Positions 1 to 5,773 of a stretch of 8,540 bases of DNA are shown here, in pieces. The DNA comes from Phycisphaeraceae bacterium (lineage in GTDB: Bacteria > Planctomycetota > Phycisphaerae > Phycisphaerales > Phycisphaeraceae). The DNA lies in the NCBI GenBank assembly GCA_020850375.1, contig JADZET010000325.1, forward strand, positions 1 through 8,540, written 5' to 3'. The notes below the pieces were generated by a model. That model was not told the origin of the DNA. It saw only the letters and a program-made list of their open reading frames with translations, and did not search any database. Both the position numbers and the translations under genes were made by a program. The stretch's first letter is position 1. Each line of letters begins with the position of its first letter.

Positions 1-809
1 CCGGACTGGGCGATGCCGGGGGCGACGTTGAAGGCCCGTCCGACGCGGGTCAGCGAGTCGAGCAGGACCAGGACGTCCTTGCCGGACTCGGCCTTGCGCT
101 TGGCGCGCTCGATGGCGAGCATGGCCAGGTTGACGTGGCGCCTTGAGTCGTGGTCATTGGAGCTGGCCAGGACGGTGCAGGGGACGTTGCGGCGGAAGTC
201 GGTGACCTCCTCGGGGCGCTCGTCGATGAGCAGGGCGATGACCTCGACGTTGGCGTGATTCTTCTGAGCGGAGAAGGCGATCTGCTGGAGGAGGGTGGTC
301 TTGCCGGCCTTGGGGGGCGAGACGATCATGCCACGTTGTCCGTAGCCGATGGGGCAGAACAGGTCGATCAGTCGGCAGGCGGGCGGGCAGCCGGGGTACT
401 CGAGCGTCAGGCGCGGCTGGGGGTCTATGGTGGTGAGGTTCTCGAAGCTCGGGACGGAGGCGTAGTTCGCGGGGGGCTGGCCCTCGACGGTGAGGATCTC
501 GGTGACGGTCGGGGCGCCGCCCCCGGACGCGCCGGCGTCGGCCTGGCCCCTGTGCGGGTGGGGGTGCTTGTTCTTGTGCTTCTTGCCGCCCTGATAATTG
601 CCGCCGGCGGAAGGGCCCTGGCCGTTGCTGGGCGTCTTGCCGACGCGGACTTCCAGCTGCAGCCCGCCGCGCAGGCCCCAGCGCTGGATCAGGGGCCCGG
701 GGACGACCGGGTCGGAGTTCAGGGCGATGAGGGTCTTGTCCAAGGTGCGCAGGCGCCCCTTGTTCTCCCCGTAGATTTCGAGGATGCCGGTTTGCGATTG
801 TGATTCCAT
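1..809 (-). CDS. rho: Transcription termination factor Rho (3' part outside window)
   Basis: Rho is a hexameric RNA-dependent ATPase and helicase that loads on nascent RNA and terminates transcription. The first 269 codons are present and the rest lies beyond the left edge. Visible family motifs are TGILEI at residues 7-12, ENLTTI at 123-128, SPIG-like CPIGYGQRG at 152-160, the Walker A loop PPKAGKT at 165-171, LLIDERPEEV at 193-202, and Walker B VLVLLDSLTRVGRAFN at 246-261. The ATG at 809 is well fixed because an in-frame TGA lies only 12 nt upstream, so the N-terminal helical domain of E. coli Rho is absent. The cold-shock-like domain is degenerate: the RNP1-like GFGFLR of E. coli corresponds to NKGRLR here. 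Residues 57-100 are a Gly/Lys/His/Asn-rich linker. No SD is evident. The identity is certain; the altered RNA-binding part is my reading of a mental alignment. Confidence 0.96.
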   Translation of the reverse strand, partial: MESQSQTGILEIYGENKGRLRTLDKTLIALNSDPVVPGPLIQRWGLRGGLQLEVRVGKTPSNGQGPSAGGNYQGGKKHKNKHPHPHRGQADAGASGGGAPTVTEILTVEGQPPANYASVPSFENLTTIDPQPRLTLEYPGCPPACRLIDLFCPIGYGQRGMIVSPPKAGKTTLLQQIAFSAQKNHANVEVIALLIDERPEEVTDFRRNVPCTVLASSNDHDSRRHVNLAMLAIERAKRKAESGKDVLVLLDSLTRVGRAFNVAPGIAQS

Positions 810-833
810 CGTCTTTGCGATTCACGTGCGTGA

Positions 834-870
834 GGGAGCGAGATCCGGGACCTGGCTCGGGCACGCTCCC
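834..870 (-). repeat. Inverted repeat just upstream of rho
   Basis: GGGAGCG at 834-840 and CGCTCCC at 864-870 are perfect 7-bp complements. Between them CCGGG and CTCGG can pair as an inner stem with one G-U pair. It would lie about 25-60 nt before the rho start codon in the mRNA, so it could affect translation. A chance stem in GC-rich DNA is possible. Confidence 0.35.
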
Positions 871-969
871 GAGTCAGGCCGGTGCGGAGACGGTCATCGG
901 CCCAGGGGCTCGACCGGCCACGGAGGCCACGGGCGGACTCGCCGCTTGGTCGTGCATTCACGCCGGGTT

Positions 970-1017
970 TCACGACACACCCAACGCCGACTCGCCCGGC
1001 GGCGTCCGGGTTCGTGA
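970..1017 (-). promoter_or_regulatory. Long interrupted hairpin in the rho leader
   Basis: On the plus strand TCACGA (970-975) pairs with TCGTGA (1012-1017), ACCC (979-982) with GGGT (1008-1011), and ACGCCG (984-989) with CGGCGT (1000-1005). That gives 16 Watson-Crick pairs interrupted by a 3-nt bulge and a 1x2 internal loop, closed by a 10-nt loop. It lies about 160 nt before the rho start, inside the likely rho leader. Such a structure could serve attenuation or autoregulation; E. coli rho is known to be autoregulated by premature termination in its leader. The function here is inference. Confidence 0.5.
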
Positions 1018-1143
1018 CGGTGATCCGCTGCACGCGACGCCGCGGCGAGACTGTCAGACATCCCCTGGCCATTGGCCTGTCGGGCCGGGTCCAACCGGCT
1101 GCGACGGCCCCCCTCCGGAGACCCACCAAGCTCGAAAGTGCCC

Positions 1144-1153
1144 CCCGATCGGG
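1144..1153. promoter_or_regulatory. Perfect 10-bp palindrome near the rho/rimO promoters
   Basis: CCCGATCGGG is perfectly self-complementary. It lies just inside the predicted rho transcript and upstream of rimO, where an operator would sit. Its short length and GC-rich sequence make chance plausible. Confidence 0.25.
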
Positions 1154-1167
1154 ATGATGACTCAACC

Positions 1168-1196
1168 ATTATTGACGCAACGCTACAATGAATCAA
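1168..1196 (-). promoter_or_regulatory. Candidate sigma-70-type promoter for rho
   Basis: Read on the minus strand, TTGATT (1196-1191) is followed after exactly 17 nt by AATAAT (1173-1168). These match the -35 consensus at 4 of 6 positions and the -10 at 5 of 6. Transcription would start near 1161, giving rho a leader of about 350 nt. This is an AT-rich island in otherwise GC-rich DNA, which supports a promoter. Confidence 0.45.
1184..1189 (+). promoter_or_regulatory. Candidate -10 element for rimO
   Basis: TACAAT matches the -10 consensus at 5 of 6 positions and lies inside the AT-rich island that also holds the minus-strand promoter. No -35 hexamer is seen at 16-18 nt. If used, transcription begins near 1196, which excludes the ATG at 1188 and favours the rimO start at 1266. 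Confidence 0.25.
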
Positions 1197-1265
1197 GACG
1201 GGCCGGCCGTGGGGGGCCGCCCGGACTGGTTTTTCCCCAGCTCCCGCCGACGGGCTCCCGCCTGC

Positions 1266-2891
1266 ATGAAGCGTCCAACCTCCAAACGATCGTCCAGACC
1301 GGCCCGGGCCAAGGATGCCGGGTCGACTCGGGGAAAGCCCCGCCAGCCCCGGAGCCCCCGGACGGTGGCCCTGATCAGCCTGGGCTGCCCCAAGAACCTC
1401 GTCGACAGCGAGAAGATGCTGGGCCTGCTGGCTGAGAGCGGGCTGACGCCGATCGCCGACGAGGCCGCGGCCGATGCCTTGATTGTCAATACTTGTGGTT
1501 TTTTAGAGGCCAGCCAGGACGAGTCGATGGGCGAGATCCGCCGGGCGGCCGAGCGCAAGCTGGCCGGGAGCGGGCAGCGGCTGATCGTCGCCGGCTGCCT
1601 CGTCCAGCGGCACCGAGCCAAGATGCTCGAGTGGTGCCCGCAGATCGATGCGATGGTCGGGGTGTTCGACCGGGATCGGATCGTCGAGGCGGTGCTGGGC
1701 CCCGCGGCCCAGGAGGGGGGTGCCGCTCTTTCCGGGGTGGCTCGGGACGAAACCTCCGGGGGTGATCACCCCGTTTATTCGAGCATCGCCGCGAGCGCCA
1801 CGATGGCCAAGCGGGAGCGGGGGCTCAAGGCCGAGGGATATTTTGAGTCCGACGCGGCGCGCCTGAGGCTGACGCCGCGACACTTCGCCTACCTGCGGAT
1901 CAGCGAGGGGTGCAACCAGAATTGCGCCTTCTGCACCATCCCGTCGATTCGCGGCAAGATGCGGAGCAAGCCCGTTCCCGCCATCCTGGCTGAGGCGCGT
2001 GAGCTGATCATGGACGGGGCGTTCGAGCTGAACCTGATCGGGCAGGACACGACGAGCTTCGGGCAGGACATCGGCTACGGGCCGGGGCTGGTGGGGATGC
2101 TCGAAGAGTTGGACGGGTGCGTCGGACAGAACGCAGGGGGCGGGTGGATTCGATTGATGTACGCGTATCCGTCGTGCTTTACCGATGAGATGATTGACGC
2201 CATCGCGCGACTGCCGCGGGTGGTCAAATACATCGACATGCCCTTGCAGCACATCAGTGATCCGGTGCTGACGGCGATGCGGCGGCGCACCAGCCGCAGG
2301 CTGATCGAGACGCTGCTGGAGAAACTCCGCAAGCGCATCCCGGGGATGGCCATCCGCACGACCTTCATCAGCGGTTTCCCCGGAGAGACGCAGGAGCAGC
2401 ACGAAGAGCTCGTGTCGTTCGTGAAGGATTTCGGGTTCGACGCGATGGGGGTGTTCGCCTACTCGCCCGAGCCGGGCACGCCGGCGGGTTCGATGCACGC
2501 CAAGGGGCAGGCGGTGCCCGCGGAAGTGGCGCGGGAGCGCGTCGAGGAGCTGATGCTGGCACAGCAGGCGGTGACGTTTGCGCGGAATGAGGCGATGGCC
2601 TCTTGCGGGGGAGAGCTGGACGTGCTGATCGAGGGGCCGGCCCCGGCGACAGCGTCGGCCGGTGTGCGGGGACGCAAGACCAGCGGAGTCGGCCGGGGCG
2701 GGAAGCTCTACGTCGGCCGGACGACGGCTCAGGCGCCGCAGATCGACGGGGTGACTTACGTGCAGGCCAGGCAGAAGCTGGTCCCGGGCGAGTTGGTTCG
2801 ATGCCGGCTGACCGACGCGGCGGGGTATGACCTGGTGGCCCAGCCGGTCGAGGAAGTGCACGTGAAGGTTCGGCTTCCGGTGATGCGGTAG
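1266..2891 (+). CDS. rimO: Ribosomal protein S12 methylthiotransferase RimO
   Basis: RimO is a radical-SAM enzyme that adds a methylthio group to a conserved aspartate of ribosomal protein S12. With the ATG at 1266 the protein has 541 residues. The N-terminal domain has SLGCPKNLVDSE with Cys41, NTCGFLEAS with Cys77, and VAGCLVQ with Cys111, the ligands of the auxiliary cluster. The radical-SAM motif is CNQNCAFC (Cys216, 220, 223), followed by IGQDTTSFGQD, the PLQH motif, and FISGFPGET. The C-terminal TRAM domain is recognisable from PEIDG-like APQIDGVTYV onward. Oddities are a basic N-terminal tail of about 30 residues and a linker of about 60 residues between the two Fe-S domains that is longer than in E. 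coli. An in-frame ATG at 1188 adds 26 residues but overlaps the predicted promoters. Neither start has a clear SD. Confidence 0.96.
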   Translation: MKRPTSKRSSRPARAKDAGSTRGKPRQPRSPRTVALISLGCPKNLVDSEKMLGLLAESGLTPIADEAAADALIVNTCGFLEASQDESMGEIRRAAERKLAGSGQRLIVAGCLVQRHRAKMLEWCPQIDAMVGVFDRDRIVEAVLGPAAQEGGAALSGVARDETSGGDHPVYSSIAASATMAKRERGLKAEGYFESDAARLRLTPRHFAYLRISEGCNQNCAFCTIPSIRGKMRSKPVPAILAEARELIMDGAFELNLIGQDTTSFGQDIGYGPGLVGMLEELDGCVGQNAGGGWIRLMYAYPSCFTDEMIDAIARLPRVVKYIDMPLQHISDPVLTAMRRRTSRRLIETLLEKLRKRIPGMAIRTTFISGFPGETQEQHEELVSFVKDFGFDAMGVFAYSPEPGTPAGSMHAKGQAVPAEVARERVEELMLAQQAVTFARNEAMASCGGELDVLIEGPAPATASAGVRGRKTSGVGRGGKLYVGRTTAQAPQIDGVTYVQARQKLVPGELVRCRLTDAAGYDLVAQPVEEVHVKVRLPVMR

Positions 2892-2934
2892 GGGGCGTGG
2901 AGTTATACGAATGGTCGGGACGCGTCGGCCGATC

Positions 2935-2963
2935 GGCGTGGCGGTTGCTGCCACCGCCGTGCC
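2935..2963 (+). terminator. Hairpin after rimO, possible terminator without U-tract
   Basis: Positions 2935-2945 pair with 2953-2963 over 11 bp, including two G-U pairs, around a 7-nt loop. The hairpin begins 44 nt after the rimO stop. No T-run follows, so it may act with Rho or protect the 3' end rather than terminate on its own. Confidence 0.4.
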
Positions 2964-3110
2964 GTGTGCCAGGCTGGGGCGGCCGGGATTATCGGACTCA
3001 GGGCATGACATCGTTGCGGGTGAATGTGTGATTTTGCTGGGCGCGGCAAAGGTTGGTGGTATGGTTCAGGTGCGTGCCCTCGCCCGCGAGGAGTTGGCCC
3101 TGGGGCGTGC

Positions 3111-3115
3111 GAGGT
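3111..3115 (+). promoter_or_regulatory. Ribosome binding site deciding a TTG start
   Basis: GAGGT lies 6 nt before the TTG at 3122, an ideal SD spacing. This favours 3122 over the TTG at 3053 and the GTG codons between them for the downstream gene. Confidence 0.5.
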
Positions 3116-3121
3116 GTGGTC

Positions 3122-3724
3122 TTGAAGCCAGAAAACAGCAAGAAGAAGTTCAAAGCCTGGCCGCCCAATGGTGTGGCGGGTCGGGGTCGTCCGTTCGAGG
3201 ACAGCGGGCCGTTGACCCGAGGCGAGGCTCCGCAGCGGTCATCCGAGGCGCCGGGACGGTTGGAGTCGGTGCTGGGCGGGGCGGAGGTGGATCGTCCGGC
3301 CCTTCGGCTGGTGGGTGTGGAGCCCGAATCGGTTCAGAAGCCGTTGCAGCCGCTTCGTCGGGGCAAACCGATCACGGAGGCGACGGACCCGCGCTGGGTG
3401 CTGGCGATGCGGGCGACGGCGTTGATGGAGGGGCCGATCCTGCGGCCGGAGCACCGACGGACGCTGCAGAAGTTGGCGCGGGTGATGGGGCTGTCGAGCT
3501 TCGAGTGCAACCTGATCATCGCCATCGTGCAGGACCGGGCCCGCCGGGGGTTGGCGGGAGATGAGTGCCCCGACGCGGCGCTCGAACAGCTGGCATTGGT
3601 GCGTCAGCCGCCGGGGCGGCCGTCGTCCGAGCGGGAGGATCGCTGGGCAAGGGCGATGCGGATCGGCGCGATCGTGACGGCGCTGCTGGCGATGCAGTTG
3701 CTGCTGATCTGGTGGGCGATCTAG
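3122..3724 (+). CDS. Hypothetical protein with C-terminal membrane anchor
   Basis: I do not recognise a named family. From the TTG at 3122 the product has 200 residues. Residues 1-85 are polar, basic and Pro/Gly-rich and look disordered. Residues 88-160 look like a compact helical domain (RWVLAMRATALMEG, then HRRTLQKLARVMGLSSFEC, then NLIIAIVQDRARRG). Residues about 181-200 form one hydrophobic segment ending in LLLIWWAI at the very C-terminus. There is no signal peptide, so the topology suggests a tail-anchored inner-membrane protein with its bulk in the cytoplasm. The reading frame is supported by the clear hydrophobic and helical pattern; the competing frame at 2911-3564 is Gly/Ala/Arg-rich and featureless. 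The frame is open back to a TTG at 3053, but only 3122 has an SD at good spacing. It may be cotranscribed with rimO unless the hairpin at 2935 stops transcription. Confidence 0.75.
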   Translation: MKPENSKKKFKAWPPNGVAGRGRPFEDSGPLTRGEAPQRSSEAPGRLESVLGGAEVDRPALRLVGVEPESVQKPLQPLRRGKPITEATDPRWVLAMRATALMEGPILRPEHRRTLQKLARVMGLSSFECNLIIAIVQDRARRGLAGDECPDAALEQLALVRQPPGRPSSEREDRWARAMRIGAIVTALLAMQLLLIWWAI

Positions 3725-3759
3725 CGGGGGGCATGACGTGTCGTGATGGCGAAATGGAG

Positions 3760-3779
3760 GGCATGCATCCGTGCGTGCC
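3760..3779 (+). terminator. Hairpin after the tail-anchored protein gene
   Basis: GGCATGC (3760-3766) pairs with GCGTGCC (3773-3779) with one G-U pair and a 6-nt loop. It begins 36 nt after the stop codon in a convergent gap. Only a short GTTT follows, so intrinsic termination is uncertain. Confidence 0.35.
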
Positions 3780-3846
3780 GCGCGGTGTTTCTCGGTCAAA
3801 GCCGTGGCGCGCAGGACGCCTGGGCTACAGCGGCTGTTGGCATCTA

Positions 3847-3865
3847 AACGGCAGCCGGCGCCGTT
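3847..3865 (-). terminator. Hairpin after the diguanylate cyclase gene
   Basis: AACGGC (3847-3852) and GCCGTT (3860-3865) are perfect complements with a 7-nt loop. On the minus strand the hairpin starts 26 nt after the cyclase stop and ends in TTTAG, a weak T-run. Together with the hairpin at 3760 it separates two convergent genes. Confidence 0.35.
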
Positions 3866-3890
3866 CTCTCTGCTGCGTGGGCGGATCGGG

Positions 3891-4928
3891 TCAGGAGCGG
3901 CTGGTCGCGGGGGCGTTTCGCGGGGGTGCGTCGAAGATGAGGTGACGGCCCTTGCCGGCGGATTTGGCGTGGTAGAGGGCCTGGTCGGCCTGGGCGATCA
4001 GCTCGTCGGCGGTGGCCGGGCGGCTGTGGTGCAGGGTGGCGACGCCCATGCTCAGGCCCAGTCCCTCGGGCAGGTCGGCGGCCAGTTGCTCGCGCAGGTC
4101 GGCGGTGCAGAAGGACATTTCCTCGCCGATGCGCTGGGCGACGGTCTGGGCGCGGTCCAGTCCGGTCTGAGGCAGCAGGACGACGAACTCATCGCCGCCG
4201 AGCCGGCCGGCCACGTCGCTGCGGCGGCAGTTGGCCTCGAGAACGCGGGCGGTACGTTGGAGCACCTCGTCGCCCTTCTGGTGGCCGAGTTTGTCGTTGC
4301 AGAGCTTAAAGCCGTCGAGGTCGATCATGATCGCGGCGAGGTCGTGGCCGTAGCGGCTGGCCTCGGCGAAGGCGCGTTCGAGGAACTGGTTGAAGGACCG
4401 ACGGTTGGCCAGGCCGGTCAGGGGGTCGGTGGCGGCCATGGTCTCGAGTTTCCTGACGGCCTCCTCGAGCTGGCGGTTCTTCATGCGCAGGGCGGTGAGT
4501 GTCGAGGCGAGCTGGGCCTGGAGGCGGACGTTCTCCTGCTTGGTCCGCCAGACGACCAGGGTCTTCTCGACAATGACCGGCAGGGCGAAGAGGTAGTCGC
4601 CGGCCTTGACCAGATAGTCCGACGCGCCCATGCGGATGGCCTGCATGGCGTGCTCGGCCCGGCGCTGGTTGGTGACGATGATCACCGGCAGCTCGGGCTT
4701 GCAGTCGAGCAGGAGGCGCAGGAGATCGAGGCCGGAACCGTCGGCCAGGTCCAGCTCGGTCAGGGCGATGTCGATCCGCGTCAGGTCCACGGTCAGGGCG
4801 TCGGCCAGGCTGTTGCAGCGGGTGACGGCCCGCAGGCCGAAGTGCTGCTGGAGGATGTCGGCCATCCGCGTGCCGGTTTCGGCATCGGATTCGACCAGCA
4901 AGAGATTGGGCAGGTTATTATCGGTCAT
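3891..4928 (-). CDS. Diguanylate cyclase with altered receiver domain (REC-GGDEF)
   Basis: The product is predicted to make cyclic di-GMP from two GTP in the cytoplasm. With the ATG at 4928 it has 345 residues. Residues 7-122 form a receiver domain, 124-165 a helical coiled-coil stalk, and 166-335 a GGDEF domain. The cyclase motif is intact (RLGGDEF, residues 242-248), as are the substrate-site segment DLDGFKLCND and the inhibitory I-site RRSD (235-238), five residues before GGDEF. Enzyme activity and product inhibition are therefore expected. The receiver is unusual: the phospho-acceptor position reads TEL, with Glu58 instead of Asp, and the acidic pair near the N-terminus reads Glu13-Ser14. 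Thr86 and Lys108 are kept. This suggests control that does not depend on ordinary phosphorylation. An upstream in-frame ATG at 4982 would add 18 residues; 4928 is preferred because the receiver begins right after it and GAAG precedes it. No histidine kinase gene is adjacent. Confidence 0.93.
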   Translation of the reverse strand: MTDNNLPNLLLVESDAETGTRMADILQQHFGLRAVTRCNSLADALTVDLTRIDIALTELDLADGSGLDLLRLLLDCKPELPVIIVTNQRRAEHAMQAIRMGASDYLVKAGDYLFALPVIVEKTLVVWRTKQENVRLQAQLASTLTALRMKNRQLEEAVRKLETMAATDPLTGLANRRSFNQFLERAFAEASRYGHDLAAIMIDLDGFKLCNDKLGHQKGDEVLQRTARVLEANCRRSDVAGRLGGDEFVVLLPQTGLDRAQTVAQRIGEEMSFCTADLREQLAADLPEGLGLSMGVATLHHSRPATADELIAQADQALYHAKSAGKGRHLIFDAPPRNAPATSRS

Positions 4929-5006
4929 GGCTACTTCGCGGCGTGTTGGGGATGTTTTTTCCACCGGCCGCAGCGGTTGCATCGGCCGGAAATGAGCGGG
5001 AAATAA

Positions 5007-5025
5007 CTTGTCCAGCCGGGACAGG
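5007..5025. repeat. Inverted repeat between divergent genes
   Basis: CTTGTCC (5007-5013) pairs with GGACAGG (5019-5025) over 7 bp with one G-U pair and a 5-nt loop. It lies between the cyclase and the lipoprotein gene, so it could be an operator or a leader hairpin for the cyclase. The divergent gap (4929-5122) shows no other clear structure. Confidence 0.3.
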
Positions 5026-5085
5026 CGGTAAACCTTGACAGACTGGAGCGGGCAAACGGCTCGGGCGCTTTAGGCAGGCGTTGGC

Positions 5086-5115
5086 TTGCGGTTGGTGGAG
5101 GGCGGCGGCTAGACT
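5086..5115 (+). promoter_or_regulatory. Weak candidate promoter for the lipoprotein-mqnD operon
   Basis: TTGCGG (5086-5091) and TAGACT (5110-5115) are separated by 18 nt; they match the consensus at 3 and 4 of 6 positions. The start point would fall at about the ATG at 5123, which would make the first mRNA nearly leaderless. A full TTGACA occurs at 5035-5040, but no -10 lies at the right distance from it. Confidence 0.25.
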
Positions 5116-5122
5116 GCGCGGG

Positions 5123-5770
5123 ATGAAGGGCGGGTCAGGACATGGTGTCTGCCGGTCGGCCGGGGCGGCGTTGCTGCTGTGGCTGGCGGTGGCCATGGCG
5201 GGGTGCCACTCGGCGTCGAAGTCCGCGGTCAACCCGCTGGCGATCGACGCCCGGGAGTATTCCCGATTGTTCGAGGCCTCGGTGCTGGAGCTGCGCGACC
5301 TGGGGTTTGTCGTGGACCGGGAGGACTACCGGTTCGGGCAGATCACCACGCGACCGCTGACGTCGCCGACGATCTTTGAGTTCTGGAAGCCGGTCAATTC
5401 GACCATGGGCCAGGCGGCGCAGAGCACGGCCAACCTTCAACGGCGGACGGTGCAGGTGTTCCTCGAGCCGGCCCGGCCGGAAGGCGCCCAGGCGCCGACG
5501 GCGGAGGGGGGTGAGCTTCATGCCGGGCCCTATCAGCTGCGCGTCGAGGTGATGATCGAACGGCTCCAGCGTCCGGACGCGTTCGTGAGCGGGGCGTCGG
5601 ATCGGCCGCTCGGGTCGCTGACGGCGCACCCGCAGGAGTGGGAGCGGCGAGGGATCGCCGACCGTTACTGGTTGGCCGTCGGGCGCGACGAGAGGCTCGA
5701 ACGTCGGCTGATCGAGCGGATCGTCCGGCAGTCCTTCAAGCTCAAGCGCGATGGCGGGACGGGGGAATGA
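5123..5770 (+). CDS. Putative lipoprotein of unknown function
   Basis: I do not recognise a named family. From the ATG at 5123 the protein has 215 residues. Residues 1-27 look like a lipoprotein signal peptide: a short n-region with Lys2 and Arg11, a hydrophobic core GAALLLWLAVAMA, and a lipobox ending AGC with Cys28. The -3 residue is Met, which is less usual, so lipidation is likely but not certain. The mature part begins with a segment around residues 45-80 (YSRLFEASVLELRDLGFVVD, then GQITTRP) of the kind seen in small envelope lipoproteins with an alpha-beta fold. A strand-rich middle (108-148) and a charged helical C-terminus (170-208) follow. The frame is open upstream to a TTG at 5081, but 5123 begins exactly at a plausible signal peptide. 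mqnD follows after 3 nt, so the two are probably cotranscribed; a functional link to menaquinone synthesis is not evident. Confidence 0.8.
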   Translation: MKGGSGHGVCRSAGAALLLWLAVAMAGCHSASKSAVNPLAIDAREYSRLFEASVLELRDLGFVVDREDYRFGQITTRPLTSPTIFEFWKPVNSTMGQAAQSTANLQRRTVQVFLEPARPEGAQAPTAEGGELHAGPYQLRVEVMIERLQRPDAFVSGASDRPLGSLTAHPQEWERRGIADRYWLAVGRDERLERRLIERIVRQSFKLKRDGGTGE

Positions 5771-5773
5771 CGG

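Larger units (their letters stand above)
810..1265. other. Divergent intergenic region between rho and rimO
   Basis: About 456 bases contain no convincing gene; the open frames here have no recognisable protein character and conflict with each other. If rho is transcribed from near position 1161, this stretch supplies a leader of roughly 350 nt, rich in GC stems. It holds the long interrupted hairpin at 970-1017, a smaller inverted repeat at 834-870, a short stem at 1084-1099 (GCCGG/CCGGC) and a 10-bp palindrome at 1144-1153. The part from 1188 could instead be an N-terminal extension of rimO. Confidence 0.6.

Noticed and set aside
154..864. A 236-codon minus-strand frame overlapping rho
   Set aside because: It is Arg/Pro-rich and featureless, whereas the neighbouring frame on the same strand carries the rho Walker motifs.
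1172..1189. TTGACG followed by TACAAT as a complete plus-strand promoter
   Set aside because: The two hexamers are only 6 nt apart, far from the 16-18 nt needed.
1503..3011. A 502-codon open frame on the minus strand across rimO
   Set aside because: It is antisense to a full set of RimO motifs and has no domain pattern of its own; long antisense frames are expected in DNA this GC-rich.
2911..3564. A 217-codon plus-strand frame overlapping the tail-anchored protein gene
   Set aside because: It is low-complexity Gly/Ala/Arg-rich sequence without secondary-structure pattern; the overlapping frame has a membrane segment and a helical domain.
3771..5006. A 411-codon open frame on the plus strand
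   Set aside because: It is antisense to the complete REC-GGDEF gene and its Gly/Val/Gln/Asp-rich composition is that of a shadow frame.
5035..5040. Perfect TTGACA -35 box upstream of the lipoprotein gene
   Set aside because: No acceptable -10 hexamer lies 16-19 nt downstream.
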